Source: Octadecabacter arcticus 238 (GTDB lineage Bacteria; Pseudomonadota; Alphaproteobacteria; Rhodobacterales; Rhodobacteraceae). From it: a stretch of 64,000 bases of DNA. The position numbers and the translations under genes were made by a program. How positions within the stretch are numbered: position 1 is the first letter of the stretch; every line of letters starts with the position of its first letter. Of this stretch, positions 63,858-64,000 are shown piece after piece. Under the pieces are notes generated by a model. That model was not told the DNA's origin. It did no database searches and worked only from the letters and a program-made list of their open reading frames with translations. The stretch covers positions 4,897,501-4,961,500 of the forward strand of contig NC_020908.1 in assembly GCF_000155735.2 (NCBI RefSeq), read 5' to 3'.

Positions 63858-64000
63858 TTTGCGGATTATGGATCACCCAGAGGGTGCAGGCAAAACGGGT
63901 GATGGGCGGCTTGGTTTTGACCGCGGGTGCGGCTGAAATTTCTTGGCACGCAGCTCAGTTCCGATGGCGGTTTGCTGGTGATGCGCGAGTTGGATGACGT
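63858..64000 (+). pseudogene. IS1380-like transposase start, frameshifted, at window edge
   Basis: The frame from about 63891 reads QAKRVMGGLVLTAGAAEISW, then HAAQF. After a small deletion the next frame gives DGGLLVMRELDD at the edge. The pair resembles the N-terminus of IS1380-type transposases. The rest is outside the window, so this is tentative. Confidence 0.4.

Noticed and set aside
1..64000. tRNA, rRNA or tmRNA genes
   Set aside because: No cloverleaf-type arm sequences (such as GGTTCGAATCC) or rRNA core motifs were found on either strand by eye.

Overview
The window looks like one replicon of a marine alphaproteobacterium of the Roseobacter group (Rhodobacteraceae). The protein sequences fit that group (DUF993, GalU, the RsbU-like regulator, SCPU pilins, RTX/VCBS proteins, DUF736), and the insertion-sequence load recalls polar Octadecabacter-type genomes. 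That assignment rests on family knowledge, not on a database match. No rRNA, tRNA or CRISPR array was seen.

Region 1 (1-17.8 kb) is the most ordinary part. After a DUF993 fragment cut by an IS6 element, eight tightly packed minus-strand genes run from 10154 to 1440. First come three partner-switching regulators: a receiver-PP2C phosphatase, an STAS antagonist and an HATPase switch kinase. Five envelope or polysaccharide genes follow: DUF3131, acyltransferase-3, a cellulose-synthase-like GT2 without PilZ, a second DUF3131 and a peptidoglycan-binding-like protein. Upstream lie a LuxR-type response regulator, galU, a periplasmic molybdopterin-fold protein and a hybrid histidine kinase with receiver and HPt domains. 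The whole set looks like a regulated exopolysaccharide locus. A 2.3 kb nested insertion (IS30 inside IS630) separates the response regulator from the phosphatase gene.

Region 2 (17.8-38 kb) is mostly mobile DNA: IS66, IS256, IS5, IS200, IS3, IS30, IS630, IS1595, IS6, ISAs1 and IS110, many inserted in one another. Target duplications that can be read directly allow some insertions to be ordered in time. An AT-rich orphan gene and a long secreted RTX protein (31277-33676) lie among them.

Region 3 (38-44 kb) carries a remnant serine recombinase and an archaic (Csu-like) chaperone-usher pilus operon: two tandem SCPU pilins, a chaperone that has lost its C-terminal domain, an usher and a two-domain tip protein.

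Region 4 (43.8-64 kb) is a second IS graveyard. It holds a truncated VCBS adhesin, a Sel1-repeat protein, a stand-alone duplicate of the response regulator, a lysozyme-like remnant, an AbiE toxin-antitoxin locus whose toxin gene is split by an IS3 element, and a DUF736 gene.

Four features are not explained by known gene families. (i) A roughly 40-bp double-hairpin element occurs three times, each inside a transposase gene and each adding a net 39 bases. (ii) A 0.3 kb element with mirrored TGTGCCCTTAATTA-like boxes and a DnaA-box-like site occurs twice, once split by ISAs1 and once by IS200. (iii) A 68-bp upstream segment is shared by the pilus operon and a truncated surface-protein gene. (iv) A 29-bp motif is shared by the recombinase remnant and the DUF736 gene.
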